Below are positions 59,753 to 64,000 of a stretch of DNA of 64,000 bases, one piece after another; position 1 is the first letter of the stretch, and the number at the start of each line of letters is the position of its first letter. Position numbers and translations under genes: made by a program. The stretch is from assembly GCF_042683665.1 (NCBI RefSeq), contig NZ_JBHUOO010000023.1; one strand, written 5' to 3'. The stretch is from Leeuwenhoekiella polynyae. GTDB taxonomy: Bacteria; Bacteroidota; Bacteroidia; Flavobacteriales; Flavobacteriaceae. The notes under the pieces are model-generated. The model saw nothing but the letters and a program-made list of their open reading frames with translations. It was not told the origin of the DNA and ran no database searches.

Positions 59753-61045
59753 TTATACCGTTAGCATGTCTAAAATTCCTTCCAGACGCATGCCTCTAGA
59801 TCCTTTAATTAAGATAGTTGCTTCTTGCATTAGTGATTCCTTAATGTTTTGAGGAAAACCATTTTCCTGAAGTGTTTTAAGATTTTTAAACTGGTAGTTA
59901 GGGGTTGAAGTATTTTTAAAGTTTTCGCCCAGAAACACTATATTTTCCAGTCCTAGCTCAGCTGTTAAATCTGCAATTTTCTGATGCTCCACTGCAGCAG
60001 TTTGCCCAAGCTCAAACATATCTCCCAGAAAGGCGATTTTATATTTGCCTTCAAGATTAGCAAAATTCAATACTGCAGCTTCCATGCTTGTTGGATTTGC
60101 ATTGTAGGCATCAAGAATAATTGTTAGATGATTTTTTTTTATGATTTGCGACCGGTTGTTAGAGGGTATGTAGCTTTCTAAAGCATCAATAATCTGATCA
60201 TCACCTACTTTAAAAAAAACACCTATAGTGGCTGCCGCGGCAAGGTTTACTGCGTTGTATTGACCAATAAGTTGACTTTTTACATCTTGATAGTTAAACC
60301 GAATTTTTGCGAAAGGTTGAGCGCGTTGATATTCTATCTTAACATCGGCGTCTGCTGTAGCGCTAAAAGTAAATGTGTGAGTCGAGCCAATCTTTTTTTC
60401 CTGAATAGCGTCGTCTGTGTTTAGAAACAAGGAACCTTTGTGGTCTATTAAATAATTGTACAATTCGCTTTTTCCTTTGATCACTCCTTCAACACTACCG
60501 AAGCCTTCTAAATGGGCTTTACCGAAGTTTGTGATGTAGCCAAAATCTGGTGCAGCAATTGCAGCTAACTCGGCAATTTCGCCTATATGATTGGCGCCCA
60601 TCTCTACGATACCAAGCTCTGTTGTTGAGTTCATCGCTAGCAAGGTAAGCGGAACACCAATATGGTTATTGAGATTCCTTAGGGTTGCGACAGTCTTAAA
60701 TTTTTTAGATAAAACAGCATTAATTAATTCTTTTGTAGTTGTTTTTCCGTTACTACCGGTTAATGCGATTATTGGGATATCTAAAAATTTTCGATGTGTA
60801 TAGGCGAGATTTTGAAGTGCTTTTAAAACATCTTCAACCAGAATTATGCGTTTTTCTGTTTGATAGATTTCCTCATCAACTACAGCGTAAGAAGCACCAA
60901 GATTTAAGGCCTCTGAAGCATATTCATTGCCATTGAAATTATCTCCTTTTAACGCGAAAAAAATAGCATTAGGCTCGATCTTGCGGGTATCTGTGGTTAC
61001 CCCTTTGCTTTTTAAAAACAGTGCGTGTAGGTCTTGAATAGTCAT
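59753..61045 (-). CDS. murF: UDP-N-acetylmuramoyl-tripeptide--D-alanyl-D-alanine ligase
   Basis: This 430-residue cytoplasmic enzyme adds D-Ala-D-Ala to the UDP-MurNAc-tripeptide in peptidoglycan synthesis. The Mur ligase signature is present: the ATP loop ALTGSNGKTTTKELI (about 93-107), VEMGANHIGEIAEL, and LDAYNANPTSMEAAV (MurF type). The N-terminal domain has the GVTTDTRKI start. In flavobacteria murF commonly neighbours gldJ, as here. The gene follows gldJ in the same orientation with a terminator between. Confidence 0.95.
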   Translation of the reverse strand: MTIQDLHALFLKSKGVTTDTRKIEPNAIFFALKGDNFNGNEYASEALNLGASYAVVDEEIYQTEKRIILVEDVLKALQNLAYTHRKFLDIPIIALTGSNGKTTTKELINAVLSKKFKTVATLRNLNNHIGVPLTLLAMNSTTELGIVEMGANHIGEIAELAAIAAPDFGYITNFGKAHLEGFGSVEGVIKGKSELYNYLIDHKGSLFLNTDDAIQEKKIGSTHTFTFSATADADVKIEYQRAQPFAKIRFNYQDVKSQLIGQYNAVNLAAAATIGVFFKVGDDQIIDALESYIPSNNRSQIIKKNHLTIILDAYNANPTSMEAAVLNFANLEGKYKIAFLGDMFELGQTAAVEHQKIADLTAELGLENIVFLGENFKNTSTPNYQFKNLKTLQENGFPQNIKESLMQEATILIKGSRGMRLEGILDMLTV

Positions 61046-61060
61046 AGTTACAAGGAATAA

Positions 61061-61096
61061 AAAAACGCCCGAAGCTGAATGCTAAGGGCGTTTCAA
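61061..61096 (-). terminator. Terminator between gldJ and murF
   Basis: AAACGCCC/GGGCGTTT forms an 8-bp stem around a 15-base loop, flanked by an A-run and AATATT. It lies between the gldJ stop and the murF start on the minus strand, so it probably limits read-through from gldJ. Confidence 0.8.
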
Positions 61097-61114
61097 TATT
61101 ATAAAATATTCTCG

Positions 61115-62812
61115 TTAGTTGCGAGGAGTTTTGTTTTTTGTAGATTTAGAACCTACGCGAGACATGGCATTTCTAAAACCAATATCGTCAGTAGCCATAG
61201 TTTGAGGTAAGTATCTGCGCTGTGCAGGATCTAACCAATATTCGCGATCTCTCCAAGAACCACCTTTATATACGCGCACTTCGTCGTCTATAAGTGTTGT
61301 GCGGTCGTTTTGCTTATCATATTCTTTGTTTAAGCCGTTTTCTCCGGCAGAGATTTTATTGATCGGTGAATCATACATACGATCATTAGGATTGTCAGTA
61401 TCTGAAAAGCTCTGATAATATCTGGAAGATTGCTTGTCACCATCTCTAAAGTTACGGTTGTCGCTTTCTGAGAATTGTGTTCTTAAATAGGTTTCTTCCT
61501 CATCAACCGCTACTTGTAAAATCTCACCTGGTAGATTGCGAGCAACTATTTTTCCGTTTTCTAAAGTATCATAAACAATATCTTCTGTAGTCAATACTTT
61601 TACAGTACCATCTTCATTAATTGCGTTTTTAGTATATACGTTACCTCTGTAGTAGTTGAAGTCGTTAAACTCATCGTCTACAATCGGTCTGTATACATCA
61701 GCAACCCATTCTGAAACGTTACCAGCCATATCGTATAAACCATAATCGTTAGGCTCGTAAGATTTGATCTCTGCAGTAATGTCTGCGTTGTCATCGGACC
61801 AACCGGCAATACCGCCATAATCACCATCACCTTGCTTAAAGTTTGCCAATTGATCACCACGTGTCTTTCTGTTTCCAGAACGGGTGTAAGCACCATCCCA
61901 AGGATATTTTTTTCTTCCGCGATATACGTTGTATTCTCTAAGTCCTACTAATCCTAAAGCAGCATATTCCCATTCTGCTTCGGTAGGTAGACGGTATTTT
62001 GTAGTAGAAATAATACCGTCTTTCATCTGTACATAGATGTCTTTAGCTTCTGGATTTCCTCCTGGATTGTTAGGATTAGGTCTTGGGGTGTTATTTTTTT
62101 CTCTTTGTTGTGAGGCTCTACCACCGCGTATGACATCATCCTGACCTCCATAAGTAAGGCTGGGAGCCTGTAAATAAGTATCTGTGTCAAAAGTAGACTG
62201 AGCATCTACATTGTATTTTGCGCCTTTTTGAGTGTAACCTTCTTCTTCAAGAACAAATTCATTATAGCGGTTTGTTCTCCATGTGCTAAACTCTACAGCC
62301 TGAATCCAACTTACTCCTACCACAGGGTAACGAGCATAAGCTGGATGACGCAGGTAATTTTCAGTCATTGTTTCGTTAAAACCTAGACGGTTTCTCCATA
62401 CTAATGTGTCTGGCAGTGCACCGTAATATATGTTTCTGTAGTTTGCTTCTTCGGGAGGGAATACTCGTTTGAGGTAGTCTAAGTATTCTAAATACATAAG
62501 GTTTGTAACCTCTGTCTCGTCCATATAAAAAGACTGCACGTGTTGCTGGGTAGGTGTATTGTTCCAATCGTGCATTACATCATCCTGAACGCGACCCATT
62601 GTAAAGGTTCCACCTTCAATAAATATTAGACCGGGAGCTGCTTCTTGCTCTTTGTAATCTGTATTAGCCTGAAAACCTCCATCTCTGTCATTAATGCTCC
62701 AGCCTGTAGCTCGAGAGCTGTTCTTGTAGTCTTTGCCGTTGCGACCACAGCTTACCAATAGCATTGTTGAGAGGCTGAAAGCAAGCGTTTTAAACACTAG
62801 ATTCCTGTTCAT
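61115..62812 (-). CDS. gldJ: Gliding motility lipoprotein GldJ
   Basis: This 565-residue outer-membrane-associated lipoprotein is needed for gliding and for the type IX secretion system. The lipobox is TMLLVSC near residue 22. A formylglycine-generating-enzyme/sulfatase-modifying-factor-like fold follows (FIEGGTFTMGRVQDDV; MDETEVTNLMYLEYL; RLPTEAEWEYAALG; YDMAGNVSEWVADVY; KGGSWRDREYW), typical of GldK/GldJ proteins. The sequence ends with GFRNAMSRVG and a basic tail. The divergent neighbour porU and the following murF give the usual flavobacterial gldJ context. Confidence 0.95.
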   Translation of the reverse strand: MNRNLVFKTLAFSLSTMLLVSCGRNGKDYKNSSRATGWSINDRDGGFQANTDYKEQEAAPGLIFIEGGTFTMGRVQDDVMHDWNNTPTQQHVQSFYMDETEVTNLMYLEYLDYLKRVFPPEEANYRNIYYGALPDTLVWRNRLGFNETMTENYLRHPAYARYPVVGVSWIQAVEFSTWRTNRYNEFVLEEEGYTQKGAKYNVDAQSTFDTDTYLQAPSLTYGGQDDVIRGGRASQQREKNNTPRPNPNNPGGNPEAKDIYVQMKDGIISTTKYRLPTEAEWEYAALGLVGLREYNVYRGRKKYPWDGAYTRSGNRKTRGDQLANFKQGDGDYGGIAGWSDDNADITAEIKSYEPNDYGLYDMAGNVSEWVADVYRPIVDDEFNDFNYYRGNVYTKNAINEDGTVKVLTTEDIVYDTLENGKIVARNLPGEILQVAVDEEETYLRTQFSESDNRNFRDGDKQSSRYYQSFSDTDNPNDRMYDSPINKISAGENGLNKEYDKQNDRTTLIDDEVRVYKGGSWRDREYWLDPAQRRYLPQTMATDDIGFRNAMSRVGSKSTKNKTPRN

Positions 62813-63026
62813 AGGTATAAATTCTTAAGAAGATTTGGGACTGCAATATACTATAAAGAGCCCAATTTGCAACAAAATAATAACTTTTGCAACTTGTTAA
62901 TCCTGTTGATTCAGGAGGTTACACGGTTTTTAAACGAAACTCAATTCGCTTTAGTATACCTGTCTGATTTAAAAGCTTTATGTTAGTTTTAATTTCTAAT
63001 CTTGATTAAAGGAGATTTTCTGCAGA

Positions 63027-64000
63027 ATGAAACATTTATTGGTCTTTATTTTTTCAATCTTTAATTTGTTTCTCCTTGTGGCGCAACAGAAACAGTTTGC
63101 GGTGAGCTGGAGTGAAAACGTGAATGTTTCTACCATTGAGCAGCCTTTACTCGTGCCCGGTTTTGAAGAAGCAAACTTTAGCTATTCCCCGGTTACCGGA
63201 ATTCGATATTTAAATAGGTGGAAGGCTGAAGGAGCTATAGATCTAAATTCCGTGAGGCTGCAAGATATAGTTTATGAGCGTGTAAATTCTCAAACGCTTT
63301 TAAGTCTGAAGTCAGAATTAATACCTGAAGCACACAAGCTGAAAACCAGGAACTCAAATGCCCGCGGAATGGGTTTCTTTGAATTTAGTTTTTCACCAAT
63401 TATAAAATCTGATGGTGTTGTAAAACGTGTCACTTCATTTACAATTTCTTACAGTACAGCCCAAACCTTTAGGATAAATCAATCGAAATCTCCAGTGCTT
63501 TCAAATTCAATTTTTGAATCAGGAAGGTTTTATAAATTTTATGTGGATACCACTGGGGTTTTTAAAATTGATCGTGATTTTTTGCGTGATCTTGGGATGG
63601 AGGTCAATGCTATAAATCCACAAAATTTAAAAATATATGGTGATGGTGGGGCAATGTTACCGCTATTAAATGGGGATAATACCGTTTTTGATCCCCAGGA
63701 AAATGCAATAAAAGTAGTAGGTGGGGAAGACGGTAGTTTTGATTCTGAAGACTTCATACTATTGTATGGTGAAGGTACACTGCAATTTAACGCAGAGAGT
63801 TTGACACATGTTAACGCGTACGATGATAAGTCTTATTATTTTATTACGGCAGATGGTGGTGCTGGTTTGCGTGTTCAGAATATGCAGCAACCCGATGCTC
63901 CCGCTACACAGGTTATCACGACTTATGATACCTATCAATTTCACGAGTTCGATCGGGAGAATTTACTCAATCTGGGACGGCGTTGGTTTGGTGAGCATTT
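63027..64000 (+). CDS. porU: Type IX secretion system sortase PorU, 5' part only
   Basis: ATG at 63027 opens a frame that remains open to the window edge (324 codons). A signal peptide (MKHLLVFIFSIFNLFLLVAQQ) is followed by a region matching PorU N-termini (GRFYKFYVDTTGVFKIDRDF, LGMEVNAINPQNLKIYGDGG, EDGSFDSEDFILLYGEG, FHEFDRENLLNLGRRWFGE). PorU is the C-terminal signal peptidase that cleaves T9SS cargo and attaches it to the cell surface. The catalytic Cys/His domain lies beyond the window. It is divergent from gldJ, with 214 bases between, where both promoters should lie. Confidence 0.9.
   Translation, partial: MKHLLVFIFSIFNLFLLVAQQKQFAVSWSENVNVSTIEQPLLVPGFEEANFSYSPVTGIRYLNRWKAEGAIDLNSVRLQDIVYERVNSQTLLSLKSELIPEAHKLKTRNSNARGMGFFEFSFSPIIKSDGVVKRVTSFTISYSTAQTFRINQSKSPVLSNSIFESGRFYKFYVDTTGVFKIDRDFLRDLGMEVNAINPQNLKIYGDGGAMLPLLNGDNTVFDPQENAIKVVGGEDGSFDSEDFILLYGEGTLQFNAESLTHVNAYDDKSYYFITADGGAGLRVQNMQQPDAPATQVITTYDTYQFHEFDRENLLNLGRRWFGEH

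Overview
The window comes from a member of the Bacteroidota, almost certainly a (marine-type) Flavobacteriaceae. The right end carries murF, gldJ and the start of porU in the arrangement typical of gliding, type IX-secreting flavobacteria. The chromosome also has two SusC/SusD loci driven by sigma/anti-sigma pairs, promoters of the TAnnTTTG type, and start codons with A-rich rather than strong Shine-Dalgarno leaders.

Positions 1 to about 25.4 kb look like an integrated, probably tailless, virus plus its cargo. Almost everything up to 19.9 kb is on the minus strand. There is a 999-residue TOPRIM/SF3 primase-helicase, a small P-loop ATPase, many small membrane proteins, a membrane-anchored lytic transglycosylase, a transglutaminase-fold protein with a C-terminal membrane anchor, small beta-rich proteins that could be single jelly-roll capsid proteins, and a 1121-residue spike-like protein. 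No HK97 capsid, portal, terminase or tail gene is visible. A divergent control region at 19.9-20.05 kb, with four similar half-sites in helical phase, separates the minus-strand lytic genes from a plus-strand XRE repressor. The left edge of the element lies outside the window and no integrase is seen.

Positions 20.4-24.7 kb (plus strand) hold accessory genes: two small paralogues, a translationally coupled pair (319-residue soluble protein plus four-helix membrane protein) and a sce7726/sce7725 pair with a PD-(D/E)XK-like nuclease motif. These genes are AT-rich and look like anti-phage cargo. They are followed by about 0.8 kb of non-coding DNA with GC-rich hairpins and a tRNA-3'-end-like sequence near 25.3 kb, a candidate attachment site.

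Positions 25.4-30.4 kb carry hipBA, two decayed gene fragments, a metallo-beta-lactamase-fold hydrolase with a small partner, and a short-chain dehydrogenase divergent from a TetR regulator, with a palindromic operator between them.

Positions 30.9-57.8 kb form two parallel regulons. Each has a divergent ECF sigma factor, a FecR anti-sigma factor, a SusC with an N-terminal STN signalling domain, a SusD, one or three thioredoxin-fold (TlpA-like) proteins, and a full DsbD. Locus 1 adds two free-standing DsbD-alpha domains; locus 2 adds an alpha/beta hydrolase. Together they suggest surface-signal-induced import coupled to delivery of reducing power across the inner membrane. The two dsbD genes share patches of near-identical DNA, suggesting gene conversion.

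Positions 58.3-64 kb are housekeeping: a lipoprotein of the sugar phosphate isomerase family, tRNA-Val(GAC), murF, gldJ and the 5' part of porU.
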